Notes: generated by a model not told the origin, from the letters alone. Positions 1 through 13,300 are shown, counted from the first letter of the stretch. The stretch: 64,000 bases of DNA from Apostichopus japonicus (GCF_037975245.1 NC_092564.1:13108484-13172483); one strand, 5' to 3'. Numbers and translations: made by a program.

Positions 1-69
1 TCAGATTGTCCCTTTGAATTCAAGTTTGTCTTGTGTTTAATAAAACAGTCGGTTCCTTTCCTTTCACAG

Positions 70-3000
70 AGCAATTTTGAATGTTTATTCCATGGTGCAA
101 AGTTCAAAGAAGGGTCACAAAGATGCAGGCGATGACCCTGCTAGTCTATGGAACCTCCCTCTCTGGGTACTCTGTGATGGTCAGGATGTTGATAAGACTT
201 TTATGATCGGATGCAACCAGAACCTAGATGAAGGAGATAACAGACTGACTATCACCTCTGTTACTAGCAGTGGTAAGTTTTACAAGAGTTACAAACATCT
301 TCAACTCTTCCACTATCTCTAGTATGCATGATGAAAGTAGATTTAGTATGCTAGTGCCTTATCATCAGAAACCAATTTGTGATTTAAGTTTACTAACTGC
401 TCATTCACAAAGTAAAATGATGTTATCGTGAGACTACAAGTTTGAGGTAGGCATGCAGCGCCTGTATCCGATGTAACACCACTGTGTATATATACCACTG
501 TCTCTGCATTCTACATTTAGAATAGGTGTTAGCAGTTTTGAATAAAAAAAAACACTTGACAATAAAGTAGGATACGATGTAAAGCTCATCACTGACTGGA
601 AATATTGATAAAATAAGCATAATGACGTAGCTTGTGTATTTTTTTCCTAGATATGTGAGACTCTATGTATTAATGGGATACCTGCTAGTACTTGTATCAA
701 GAAATGACCAGGACCTAGATCTGCAATGCACAGTTGGATTTTTTTTTAAAAACTAACTATTCTCTCTCTCTCGAAAAAAATAACACTACACTTGTATGTG
801 TGGTAGGCATGATTCCTATGACTCCATGAAATGTGATGAAAGTATTGTTGTACTTTGTGATATTATGAAGTAGACTTTTCTTCCCAAAGCAATGTTTAAT
901 TTTGATTTGAAATTTGCATTTGTCTGACACAGCATCATGTGCTATTGCTGTTTCATCTTTGTGTTTTATAAACAAAGCCTTGATCATAGACTCTGTGATC
1001 TGCAAGTAATAGTGCTCTGCTTTTCCTTTTTAATTTTATTCTAAAGGACCATTTGAGAAGGATGCACTTCCATCAATGGACAGTCTAAGAAAGTCAGTTT
1101 CTCTCTCAGCTGATGATAATGTAAGTAAAATTACAATGTGCCCTAAAATAAGTTATAAATTGGTTTTCAACAGATTGATGGAGTTAAAATCCAAACTGCA
1201 TCAATACGATGGAAAAGGCATAATCGCACAGAAGATCAGATCAAATTTGTAGGCCAGGGTGCTTACCAAGGGATCCTTGTGGGGCCCTTCCATACTCCCC
1301 ACAATTATTCACAATTTTGTCATTTAGGCTCCTATTACCAAAGAGGTGAGAGGTGTAAAACTAAAGTAGTCTATCAAATTTGGCACTTTTGGATATGAAG
1401 ATTAAGGGGAATTTTTCAACCTTTTGGTATTTAGAAAGAGGGTCCCAACTTCTCATCATCAAAGGAATGCCTTTATTTTAAGCACCTAGTGAATGTTATC
1501 ATGACAAGACGATTGCATGGAGGAGTAACACCAGTATTATTATATGTCCAATACTTGATTTGCTTTGGTCTTGAAGTTTAGTATTCTCAGCAAGGCCTAA
1601 AAAAGAAGTCTGTAAAGCATTTCCTTTTATGTTCTTGCCATTCATCAACTTTTCTAGATCACTAGTAAAGGATATGCAGAATATGTGGTGTTCAGTGTGG
1701 TGTCACTTCACACCAAGACAAAGGAAGATGGGACTCCTACATCATCAATAACAATGGAATGGGAGTGGCCTAGAGTCATGGATCTTCTGGAAACCCCTCA
1801 TGGTCTTCAATGTAGTTTAGTAAGTATTGATCAAAGACATGTTTAAATCAATATCATTGAAATAGTAGACTTTTCCATTAGCTAGAATAAAAAAACTCAA
1901 ACTTTGATTAATTCAATTCTTCTGTCTCCATGTCATCAATGGAATAACTTGCCCTGCTGAATTCTTCATTGATGACCTCAGATCTGATGGCAACATAAAA
2001 CAAATATCTTGTTATATGTTGAAATTCTGTCTCTTAATAAATAGGTCATTTGACATGGACAATTTATTTATTTTATTCCATTTATGTTTTGATTGCTACA
2101 GTACCTGATGACAAAAATAGTCAATTTAAATTTTCCTTTTGTGGAAAATTTTAGTGTGTGTCATAGATCAACTTTCGCCGTTGACAAATTTATGCAATAA
2201 TGCAGCGGGTGGTTTGAATAAATGTTTGGGAATTGAACTTTGTTCTCCTAGAAAATCAAGAAAGGAGAGGGAGAAATACTCCATACAACACCTGAGAGAA
2301 ATCTGAGAGAACTAGAATTGTTAAAGGTAAATTGTTGGTATCCTATATATGTTCATTAATATACAGTATAACAAACTTATGAATATTTACATAATATACT
2401 CATTATACTGATGCACTTTCCAATTAGTCATAATTGTACCTGTTTGTAGTTTTGTTTTCCTGCTCAGTCAAAGACATTTTCATAGGGGAAAAAAAGACAC
2501 TTTGGTCATTTTTGGTTGTCGAGTCAGTGACTCAACTCAAGTCAGACTTGAGTCCCTATCTTCAGGACTCTAGACTTTACTCAAGTAGTTGGCTTGCAAA
2601 AGACTCAAATTAAGTCTCTGAATTGTAATGGTAAAAATAAACACTCAACTTAAGTCTAGTCACAACTTTTGTGACTCAATTGGAGTCAATCTGAGTCTTT
2701 TCATAAATTGGAGTCGTGACTCAAGTCAAAATCAAATAATTACCCTTTTAGGTATATATGTGCAGCGTACTAGGAGACTATAAATGCACAACGGTATAAT
2801 GGGGAAACTTGCAGCTTTTTATCAACTATACAATAATTCTGCATTTGGCTTATATTGATACATCCGATGACCAGCTGCATGTGTTGTCTAATTTTACGTA
2901 CTTCTGGTGATCTTGACATAAAGCATACTTAAACATAAAAGATACAACTTGAGTTGAATAAAATTAAAGTTGTTTTTTAATTCCTGTATTTCGTGGATAA

Positions 3001-6000
3001 AATTACATGTTTGTTTTCTTCTAACTCCTGTCTTTCATGAATAAAATGAAATGTTTTCCTAATTCCCATATTGCATGACACCAGAGGCAGAAAATGTGAT
3101 GAATGAGACATCTTCCTTCTTTTTTTTCTTTCTTTTTTTGCTTTAGTCCTTTATTACTGCTTTGAGCTCTGATGAAATTTACTGGCCACCAATGGAACAT
3201 TCCCCAAAGTCAGTGACAGAAATCACATCAACGTATCTGCAGGATTTACGGGATAATCCCATGAAATACATTAATGAGGTATTCATAACATTGGACAGTT
3301 TTAATGATCCTTTCTTTTAATGTAAATATACAGATATATCTTCACAAAATGTCACAAAGGTTTTGTTAGCTCACTGGATGACTTTATCCTTCTGGAATGT
3401 AGGTATCACTCATCAGCCGAGAATGTTTGACATAAAAAATTAAATTGTGAAAGTAATAAAGATTACTCCCTGTTCAGTGTATGTCGCAATTGTTTGATTT
3501 TGTTCGTAGAAATGACATCATACATTTAGGGTTCCCATATTTCTGTGGTTGAAAGTTTGAAACCCCGTCCTTCCTGGGCAGAGGTGTACCACCCGCTTTC
3601 GTTGGAAGAGAATTTTGGATTATAAAGAGGGCTGCCTAACCAGATAGCTACATCAGTGTAGTACAGTGTAAAACATATTAAAGTTTTATACCTGAACTTT
3701 TCTATGCAAATGGTGGATAACTTGGTCTAGTATGGTTCATCTAAAAATTACTTTCTCTTTAGCTTAACTATGTAGCCCATGTTACATAACTTTCCTCACC
3801 AAGCTTGTTGAAGACAGTGTGTAGCCATCAATCATGTTTGTATGTTGAAAAAGATCATATCGAGCTTAAGAAACTTACGTACAGTGATGTGCCGTACTTC
3901 CTAGGGATTTTTTTATATAAATCTAGTACCGTAGAAACAATGATATGTTTGAACATCGTAAAGATCTTTACTAAATCAGGGATATTAAGTTTTCCTGTGG
4001 GACAATATACGGGGATGTATGGGTAACATAACATGCAATAGAACCAAGATTTCATAGGCAGTTTACATTGTATCCTAATAATATTGTTGCTCTGATGTCA
4101 CTCAGAAATACGTTGAAACATTTGAAGAAGAAGGCCGGTACGAAGAAGACGTTCTTGGAAAGCGATTCTTAGACTTTACAGAGAGAATTTGGCTGATCAT
4201 TGCCCACAATGCTACCTGTTATGACGATGTTACTGCAGCCCTGCAACTTGTAGAGGATGCCTTTAAAACTGGATATCTCCAACCTATGGTAAGAATGGTT
4301 GGCCAGAATACAATCCAGTCAGATTTCTAGAGAAATTATTACTATTATGGGATGCTATTAACAAGGGCATCATTAGTGGAATGAAAGTACATCGCTAGAA
4401 ATATTACTGTTAAACGAGTAACTTGCCCCAAAGAGGCAGTCACAGATGAAAGTCAGAACTTTTCGTGTGAGCTCCCCACGTACAAGTTAATCATCAGATA
4501 AGAACACATGGCTTTTAAGATCTCTTTGTCCAGAAATGTTTAATTAGTTTCTCAACTTGACCCTTGAAGTGGAGTGGAGAGAAAAGATCTCCAGGATTGA
4601 TCCAGAGAAGTTGAACAGAGTAAATGAATGTAATCCATGTTAATGCATGACAAAAGTAACCTTAGAAAATAAATATCAGTCGCTACAGATTACTGTAGCA
4701 GAGTCTGATGTCTAAAACTAACTTCCTTACTTCGAGAGCTAGTATCTGTTAAATCTTTCACACAGGCCAACTAAGGTTCATTATCATTTTACTTTGATGA
4801 AGATCTTTAAAGATGTCAAAACTAGGGATTTCTAGGGAAACACTATGTGATGTTATTTTATAACACAGAGGTCACTGGTTCAAATCCTGTTCTAGCCATA
4901 ACTTTTGTTGCTCTTTGTCCCTCCACTGTTTATCTCCTACCTTTCCTCTTCCCCTGTTGGTTTCTTTCTTTCTTCTCTCCATCCCTTGTCTACTGATCCC
5001 CTTACATCCATCTCTTTGTGTTCACCTTGCTCATTAACCTGTCTGTATTCTGTGCGTTTTTTTGTCCCTTCTGTTACTGTTAGGATGCTAGGATGGAAAC
5101 GTCAGGCCAACTTACTTTTACACATGCTCTTTATCAATGTTATTTTTGTCAGATACACCAAGACAATACCAGTGAAGTGGCCAATAAAATTCGAGAATAC
5201 TACTTCAACACAGAGTCACCTGATCAGTGGAGGACCTTCTCTTTGAAACATGTCAGTAGTCTGGAGTTATTAATCAGCATTGGCTTAGACAAGATAAGAA
5301 GGGACTTTTCTATATATTTAATAGGTAAGTTAGTCTCATGTTTTAAATTTCAAAAATTTCTCTCAAATAGTCTCAGAAAGAACTCTTCAAAACAGTGAAA
5401 AATAGTGTTTTTAGTTATTGTAATAGATGAACAGACTTGTGCTGTTGTATGTTATGAAGAATTAAGCCAAGCCCTCATAGTTTAGCAAAGGACCCCCATT
5501 TCTCACCACCCTATTCCCTGAACCCACCCCACCCCATTCCCTCCCACCCAACCCCATTCCCTCTCCACCCCATTTGTCTTCAAGTATAATAATTTGTACA
5601 GTTATATGTATACAGCTTTCCTTGAGTTTAGGTTTCAAGCATGGCAATGAAAAGTTATAGACATAATGAGCTACCTTCATTTCACATCTCTCTTCATCCA
5701 TCTCACTACTTCAAGTGATGCCTTAAATATGCTCTGATGCTTTCCCTTTGGTCGTGATGAAGGTGACTAAAATAAATTCATCATTGAGGCTGATTTTCAC
5801 CTTGGTTTTTGTTTTACTCTCTGTGTTCAGCAAATAGTTTGTGTCTGGGTCATCAGCTTACTTGGTATATTCCTGCTAAAGATTCATCCATGAGCCTCAA
5901 GGAGCAAGCCCAGAGACTGAAATGTTTGCATCATGTGGTAGAACTCGGTCTTCTCACTTCGGGCTTCTTGAAGCCGTACATCACCAGCAACCTCGATCTA

Positions 6001-8711
6001 GTCAAGTGAGTCGCTTAGGAAGCATGAGCATCATCTTAGGAAGCATGAACACCATCTTTAAATTAATCATCTTTTAAATTAATAGCTGTCTCACATTTTG
6101 TTTTTTAGCATTGGCATCATTCTTGATCAATGAACATCCTCACAAGCAAACTTGCTGTCCCGGATGTGTAACGGTGCAGTGCGGTCCAAGTGCAAGTATA
6201 TACAAAACAGTGATCAATAAAGAAAACAAGAGGAATAAAAAGAAAGTTAGCTGCAATAGTCTAGATACCTATTATGGCACAGGGTCAGCTATTGGTGCAC
6301 TTGGAAGTTTCATGATTTCATTCATAACAATGTACAGTAAAACTCATCTTGAATTGATTGTACTGGCAGGTGAATTGATATAAACTTGCATAACTATGTC
6401 CAAATGATTACTTTCCAGTAACAATTTCTTAGCTTGCTTTGTCATCTCATTTGTATGTAATTTCAAGCATGAAGCAATATCCCATAGTTGGATGAGGTGC
6501 GGTATATAGGACTAATACAGAGCTTGAAACCTTCAAACCTGTCATTTATAATACACTATACTTTATTCTTTCATCTTTATTGTACTATCAAAGACAAAAT
6601 AGTAGTTATTAAAGATATTTTTGTTGAAATTTTTTCATCCAATAGGTCAGCAATACAACACTATCAAACAAACCCGGCAGACGAAGAATACATAGTCATC
6701 GCTCCAGCGATACCTGGGGAGCTGAAACTTTTGTGCCAGCAGTGAGTTTAAAGACCAAACAGTAGAAACCTTTCCTTTTTTCTGTAACATATAAGTTGGT
6801 AGTTTTGTCTTGTCGTAAGTTTTGTAAAAAATTCACAGGGGTCAGAAATGTAATAAGATGTATGCCACAGTCCCCCACACTTGCCTGTGCCATGCAAGTT
6901 CAAACAACTTATTATATGTTTGCAACATACCATTTTCAGCCCGTTCAATACTCCAACACTATATAAATTGCTATTTTGTTGGAAGCATATCTCAAGAGAT
7001 GAAAGTCACCTTATGGTGATAGACCAATTCATGTGCAATGTATTTCATCATTTCACATTGGGGTTAAAACATCTCCTGGCAAATCTACTGTCATTTATCC
7101 TGCCTTGTAACTTTTCAGACCAATCCCATGTGTTACCCATTTGTTTTGCAACATGCTATATGGTTGAAAGCAAAAACTTGACCCAAACTCTGGATGTTAT
7201 GGCCTTTTATAGTGCCTGTGTAATTACAAGACATAGTGGCAATACCAGCAATATCTATATATATCTATATATATCTATATATATCTATATATATATTTTT
7301 ATATATAATATAGTAAACTTTAGACGCACATTTTGAGACTGAGGCATGTAAGTGGACTTGTCCATACAAAACCAATTTGTATCAATAAAAATGTGCCTCT
7401 AAAGTTTACTTAATAGTTTTGATTTATTACCTGCTCCCTTTGGTTGAGAACTATCTCCATTGAAGGTTTTACCTAAACTATTTTATTCTATATTTTATTC
7501 TTCATATATATATATATATATGTGTAGTTAAAATATTAGTCAGTATGTTGGTCATTCAAAGAAGAAGAAAAATGAATGTTGATAATGAATTACTGCTTTG
7601 TCGAGGTATCCTGACAACACTGAAAGGAAGAAGTAGGTAGGTTACTTGATAACCGTTTTACAGGTAAGGATGAATATTAAGATACATATAACTTAATCTA
7701 ACCCATGAAGTTAAAGTTGTTATTGGTCAAAACGTGATCAAAAGAATAAAAATGTTACACAGTGGTTTGCAGCCTGAACTGTGATGCCCTCTTCATTTCT
7801 ATATATCCTCACTTTTTTTGGGGTGCTGTTAATTTGTCGTAGTTTCAAATAATTATTTTGCTATCCCAGAAGCAGAAACATACCATCCCAGTGGCGAGTT
7901 GAGTTGAAGGGTGTTGGCTCCCTGGAACAGACTCTCATTGTTAGCCTGAGCAGAAACCCTCTCTTTACTCAGATGGAGAAAATCCAGCAGTTTGGTAAGA
8001 TTTTAACCCAAATAGTCTCTTTCTTCTTCTTTTTCGAATGACTCCTTTATTTCATTTTCAATATTTGATGTGTCATTCTTATATTACTGTTACAAAAAGT
8101 CATCAACGTGTTTTCAAACTAAGTCATATATATGAAAAGTAAATTTTTTTTATTGTTTGTCAGTGGGTAATAACAAAGTGTAATATCACAGGGATTTTCA
8201 AGCTTCAGATGTTAATATTGCATTATAGTGCTTAATGCAGCTTTTTGAGGTTGGTCGGAACTGTAATTAGTACTTCCCAAAACCAAATGAATGTAAGTGA
8301 GTGAGAATGAATAGAATTGGATTCAATCCGGATTCTTTTCTTAGTAGTATAAATCATGCATGTTTTTGTCCCTTCTGTTACTGTTACTTGTCATTCAGCC
8401 TTTGAAGAAGATCCTGCTAGGATCGAAGCATCAGGCCAACTTACTTTTACACATTCTCTTACACAGGCTTTCTAGTGGATAAGCAGTTTGCTAACAGTTT
8501 TATTTTATTTTATTTTAATTTAATTTTGATTTTGTTATCATTTTATAAATGATGTGTAGTATGAAACATGTGTAACAGAAAATTGCAAAAGCTTATTACT
8601 TTATTACTTATTACTTCATAATCAGATTCTACAGTTGATGAATTACAAGATGAAGAGACTGTTTCCTATTACATAAGCAGAGTACGACAGCACAGAGTAA
8701 AACTACTGTAG
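70..8711 (+). CDS. ZWILCH: ZWILCH kinetochore protein (5' partial, 11 exons)
   Basis: Zwilch joins ROD and ZW10 in the RZZ complex, which sits on the outer kinetochore in mitosis, recruits dynein and Mad1-Mad2, and helps build the fibrous corona. Visible exons: 70-272, 1047-1120, 1658-1819, 2252-2326, 3147-3278, 4106-4288, 5153-5324, 5831-6005, 6646-6741, 7870-7994 and 8626-8711, ending in TAG. All junctions are GT-AG and every phase joins, giving about 494 residues. Vertebrate Zwilch is about 590 aa, so roughly the first 100 residues lie upstream. Family landmarks, recalled rather than aligned: NLPLWVLCDG near the start of the visible part, ITSKGYAEY, LISIGLDKIRRDFSIYLI, HYQTNPADEEYI and SQWRVEL. 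The C-terminal exon (DSTVDELQDEE...) is the least conserved part. The first visible exon begins in phase 2, which confirms a missing upstream exon. The gene converges on SEC11A. A dispersed repeat ends about 20 bp before the acceptor of the exon at 5153. Confidence 0.93.
2518..2735. repeat. ACTCAAGTC/GACTTGAGT-rich repeat in ZWILCH intron
   Basis: About 220 bp in the fourth visible ZWILCH intron are built from many diverged copies of ACTCAAGTC and its complement GACTTGAGT, in both orientations and with irregular spacing. TGACTCA, the AP-1 consensus, occurs by chance or design at about 2528, 2672 and 2716. It looks like a decayed dispersed repeat with internal inverted symmetry. No coding potential was seen. 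Confidence 0.6.
4911..5131 (-). mobile_element. Dispersed repeat family R1, copy 1
   Basis: This stretch matches, in reverse orientation, the element at 29034-29380: the pyrimidine-rich body (CTCTTTGTCCCTCCACTG onward), then TTTGTCCCTTCTGTTACTG, then GTCAGGCCAACTTACTTTTA. Relative to the other two copies it lacks about 30 bp around the GAAGAAGATCCT stem. It sits in the ZWILCH intron just before the exon that starts at 5153. The strand is set relative to copy 3. The small ORFs across it are low-complexity and not treated as genes. Confidence 0.7.
5506..5576. repeat. C-rich tract (G-rich on minus strand)
   Basis: About 70 bp in a ZWILCH intron repeat units like CCCACCCCACCCCATTCCCT. The complementary strand has more than four runs of three or four G with short spacers, so it meets the usual sequence rule for a G-quadruplex. 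Confidence 0.6.
7250..7310. repeat. TATATC/TA microsatellite
   Basis: An approximately 10-bp unit (CTATATATAT) repeats several times and then becomes TA-rich, in the ZWILCH intron before the exon at 7870. A second (TA)n tract lies at about 7504-7521. They are non-coding, although a low-complexity ORF crosses the region. Confidence 0.8.
7312..7410. repeat. Inverted repeat with 23-nt arms
   Basis: Arms at 7312-7334 and 7388-7410 are complementary at 22 of 23 positions, starting AGTAAACTTTAGACGCACAT on the left, with a 53-nt loop. It lies in the last-but-one ZWILCH intron. It could be a tiny MITE with its terminal inverted repeats or a structured RNA; nothing here decides between them. Confidence 0.65.
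8358..8460 (-). mobile_element. Dispersed repeat family R1, copy 2 (fragment)
   Basis: About 100 bp matching the left part of the element at 29034-29380 in reverse orientation: GCATG, TTTGTCCCTTCTGTTACTG, TTGTCATTCAGCC, GAAGAAGATCCTGCTAGGATC, then CATCAGGCCAACTTACTTTT. It lies in the last ZWILCH intron. It keeps the GATCC/GGATC stem that copy 1 has lost. Confidence 0.75.
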
Positions 8712-9395
8712 CCAAGATGTATGAGTGGAGACAAGATGTATGAGTGGAGATGGAGGATGAGAACACAAAGAGAGACACCACGTCTGGCAGTAAATATTCA
8801 CCAAGTTAGAGAGCAGAGTAGAGTGCAAGGAATAACATATCCAGAAACGCAAAATGCTTTGTTAAATGGTGGAATTGCTATGCAAGTCCAAAGATATTTT
8901 GCAGTTTTCGAACACAGGACACCACATTACTTTAGAAGAGACAAAATTCAGGGCCTTCCGTAACCGCTGAGCAAATTTTGTAAATTATAAATTATTTTTA
9001 TTATTAATTATTATTATAAATTATTAATTTCGTATATTATTCCCTGGAATATTCACAAGCTTACAGCACCCTTCAAGCAGACTGTTGTGGCGAAGGAACA
9101 CTAAATTTTGCGAAAGTAACAAACACTTTGCAATTTCATTGGAGAATTATATTCGGAGATCATGAACAAGTGACAAGATCATCCCTTTAGGTGTCCTTCC
9201 CAATGGAATTGCTTGGCTTTTGGTGTAATGCTTCAGATTCATTGATGGATTATCTAATAGGAGAATGAAGCAAGTGTCTATAGATCCTGATGGTCATGCA
9301 GCCCCTATTAAAAGGGGACTCTGTGAACACTTTAGTATGTACCAACATATTTTCAGTTTCCGCCTCCAAAACGTAAAATGGGTAGAGGGCGAAGC

Positions 9396-9440
9396 GTACG
9401 GTGCCTTAGGGTCTCGTAGAGTGCTAATCTGGCACCGTAC
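9396..9440. repeat. Perfect 10-bp stem downstream of ZWILCH
   Basis: GTACGGTGCC at 9396-9405 is the exact complement of GGCACCGTAC at 9431-9440, with a 25-nt loop. It is about 690 bp past the ZWILCH stop and would lie in the 3'UTR if transcription continues to the AATAAA at 9918. Confidence 0.5.
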
Positions 9441-10257
9441 AGATTCATTAAAGCAAAGATTTCACTATCTTCTGTTCTAATTATAATCTTTTTGTACTCC
9501 TTTCAAAGTATAGTGTATATAAATTATTAAAGAAATGGATACATTAAAAAGCTTGGTCTCATTCATTTTTGCTCATCACTTCTCAATGGATATATTTGTC
9601 TTACAATAAGACTAACACATGTAACAACCTCCACCACATTTCATAGCATTGCTATAAAAGAAAGTGCAAAAATGATGACTACTTTCTCCCCAAGTTTATG
9701 CTACTGGAAGGCTCAAATCTGGTTTAGTTTAACTGAATTGTTAGCAACTATGAGGGAAGTATCCAGATATTACAAATATTATCTTTCACAAGCAAACAAG
9801 AATTAATACTCACAGGCAGGGCTATTCGTAAGTGTTTGGGCAATCTTTTTTGTTCTAGATTTGGTTCAGCTCTCAAAGCATGTCGAGTAGATCAAGAAGG
9901 GATTTGTAATTCAAGAAAATAAAGTCTACATGAATCATTGTAACTTGTAAGATAGGTTGTACCTGAGCCCCTGGAGTTTTGTAGATGTGTGCTGTTAAGA
10001 AGTAGAGGATCTTATGTAGAATTATATTTTGCTGGTGTTAAAGAGTGGGTAAAAGAGTCTAAAATGCTGAAAGGTTTTTAGCTGTCTTCAAGGAAAATAA
10101 CTGCTTACAACCATAAAGCAAACACAAATGTAACCACAAACTTTCATCTCCTGTTGCTTTTAGTATTTATTAAAATGAAACAAAAAATATGACATTTTCA
10201 CATTATTTAGACAAAAGTGAACAGCTTTTTTCAGTTCCCTGGAAAACATAAAAGTGT

Positions 10258-10332
10258 ATTAATGATATCTGTTGTGTTGTATTAATCTGTTGTATTAATC
10301 TGTTGTATTATCTGTTGTATTAATGATATCTG
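10258..10332. repeat. CTGTTGTATTAAT minisatellite
   Basis: Four near-copies of CTGTTGTATTAAT, one shortened, flanked on both sides by TAATGATATCTG. A short non-coding tandem repeat in the ZWILCH-SEC11A interval. Confidence 0.75.
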
Positions 10333-13300
10333 AGTGTCTTGTGCTGTGCCCTAGACCATTAGCAGCTTGGTTTAATAGTGGATTGCAAAAAGAGATATCT
10401 CGGTCATCACCCTGTGACAAATATTTGGCCGGACAAAATAATTGTCACGCACCAGATATAAACTTAAACTTTCTAAATGGGTTAAAACACAATGAACTCA
10501 TTGGCTATATGCATCATGACAATAGAAAGTAAAGTCAATAGTCCGTTAACAACCTTATGCATGCTCTTCACACTATTCATACGTGTCAATATGAATGAAA
10601 GGATGACTTAAGAATTAATTCTGATATGTTGTAGACCATTAACAAACACTGCCATCAGTGCAGGTTGCATTTCCTCGGCGAATTTTGAGAAATGCAATCT
10701 TTAAACATTCAAGGCTCTTCAACTACAGTGACTAGTATGTATAGGCTTACATACACACCACTCGTTCTGTTAATCAAATGAAACTCAAGAGAAAAACATA
10801 AGTTTTACAAGTAGTGTTGATTCTCACCCGGTGATTCTCCCCTGACATTTATATGTAGATAAAAAAAAACATCTCTTGGTCTAGCTATTAGAATTCATGA
10901 AACAATGAATTAACATACACCATTTAGAAGGAGAAGACGTAATCATCACTTTAGCCTTTAAGGAGCATTCCATTGTTGCAATGTTAATTACCTTTTAAAG
11001 ACAAAAGAAATCACTGTAGAAACAACTACTAACATAGTAATCATCAAACGTTTTCTTTTCCCTTTTTTTTTTTTTACTTTGCAAAATATCAAGACTAAAA
11101 TTCTCCCTAAGGTCATTCTTGAATGATCAGTGTTGTATCAGGTCATGACCCCTGTCAGTCGTTATCAGAAATGAGATGGTTTGAATAAATTAATGTGACG
11201 ATTTGCATCATCCAGAAAGTACACTTATAATACTCAGAAAACTCCACTGGATTCTAAAATAAATATTATAATGTTAACAATCGGGCTACATGTGAAAATT
11301 AAGCAAGTTTTGTACAAGTTTTGCTAATGATATAAACTGTGTAGATTATAAAATTCTACCGGGTTTCGACCCAAATGAATGATTGGAGTATTGCTTAATA
11401 TTTTCTCCATGCATAAATAGGCATACAAGTTGATAAACATATTTTATTTTTTTGCCAATAGGCCAAACGGTGGTCTTAGGTATACTGTATATCATTTTTA
11501 TCTCAATGTTTCTTGCCCTATCACTTCTCATATCATATTTCTAATTAAACATTGAGAAAACAAAAAGTCAACACATGCTGGTGTGTGCCTGTTTTAAAGC
11601 TAAAAAATTTACAATAGGAAAAGCCTACGCATTAATTCACTGTGCACAAAGCGAAAGTTGAACATGTCATGAACACTTTTACAAGTTTACTAGAATTGTT
11701 TTCCATAGGTGGTTGAGTTATTTTTGTTTTCTTTACCCAATAGGCATAGCTTCCTCATAATGAACCTTCAATAAGTGACCTATGCTTGACTCTCATCGAT
11801 GCAAAGTAGGTTAAACCGATTCAAGGTTACCATACGTCCTGACTTCCCAGGACATTTCCCATTTTTCTATCTGATGTTCGCTATAGATGGATTTACTTCA
11901 TTTAAAAGTCTGTATGTTTAGCACTTCCAACAAAGTTGTAAACGAAATAAAGTGGGAAAATTTGGGAAACAGAAATGTCAATTGTCAATAGTAACAGTTT
12001 TAGAAAATCATTCTGATCTTACATTTAAGGCTTTTCAATTCCAAACCTGATACCATCATTTTAAGAAAGTGCCATTTCTTCACAAAAGATATTGTGAATC
12101 TACTAATCATTCCTAGTTCTGAACGTGTTGTGTTTAAAGGTGGAGGACTGGGGGTTACCTGGTATTCACAAACTGTTAAATGGATATGCTATAAACAGAT
12201 CAGGGTGAGCTTTAGCCGCAAAGACAATGATATCTTGTCAAACATAACACTTCCCAGACTCCATACATGAACATGCACCAACACCATAGAGCATCATCAC
12301 ATAAAACTAATAATGAGTGAGATAACAATCTGGAATGTTATTATCACCATTTGAATAATCCTATGAATATTCAGACCAACATGTTACCAAGCAAAAATCA
12401 AAAAAATTTACCATATCACAATTACCACCTATGACGAGCAAACCCACCGTCACATATCACACAAAACCAAGTACTACTGTAGGTAGTTTTAAAAGAAGAA
12501 ATACGAAATGCCACCAATTTAATACCAAGTATCTGACACAATGATGATGGTAATATGACAAACAAACAAAAACAAAAAAATAGGGTGAAACTGATTAACA
12601 ACTGCCTTGGGTATTGGGTTGTGAAGGTGGCAAAGTTCTTCATCTTCCAAATATGAAACGAGGCATATTTAATGTTCGTGCAAGCTCTATAGACTTTCCA
12701 AATATAAATACAAAATTCCTAATGTATGAATTTGAGGAGCGATGTGGGAAAGGAGAGAGTTGTTGCAACTCCTGGCCATGTAGTTCTGCATGTGTATTAC
12801 AGTTTAGTTTATATAAAGTTCAGGGAGCAAACGAGAGCAAAGTTCTGGTTTCACTCTCAAGGTTATGTTCATTGTCCTGACACTTCAGCAGGCTAATTCT
12901 CTCAAGAATCCGAAATTGAGCTCCTCTGGGGCTTGAATTTTATATATATTGCCAAAGCCTGAGAAGATTAGCATTAGAAAAAGACTCAAGAGTGGGAAAT
13001 CCAATAGTGATCACTTTGTACTTCCAGTATAATTTAACTACTTAATGAAATTCCAAAAGTGGTCGCAACAGAGTTTACGCGATTGACTATAATGGGATCA
13101 CCCAAGGGAAAACATGGCATGAGTTGCTAAGATCTCACATCATGTAAATAGCACATTTATCTTCCTGCTTCACAGAGATTATATTTCCCTCATTTTTGCC
13201 AAAAAATGTGACATTAAAGGACATTAGCTTTCTTTGTACAAATGAAGTAGTGAATTCTGGGCCCAATGATAACTGAACAGAAAGTTTGTTAAGAGGCAGC

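Noticed and set aside
4877-4887. GGTTCAAATCC, matching a tRNA B box, beside repeat R1 copy 1
   Set aside because: No A box at the right distance, no cloverleaf, and absent from the other R1 copies.
9265-9480. 71-codon ORF downstream of ZWILCH
   Set aside because: No similarity to the ZWILCH C-terminus or any family known to me; it overlaps the hairpin at 9396.
11824-11880. TACGTCCTGACTTCCCAGGAC, weakly like CCCGGGAC-type sequences near 18880 and 44890
   Set aside because: Suggestive of a decayed dispersed repeat, but boundaries and similarity are too weak to call.
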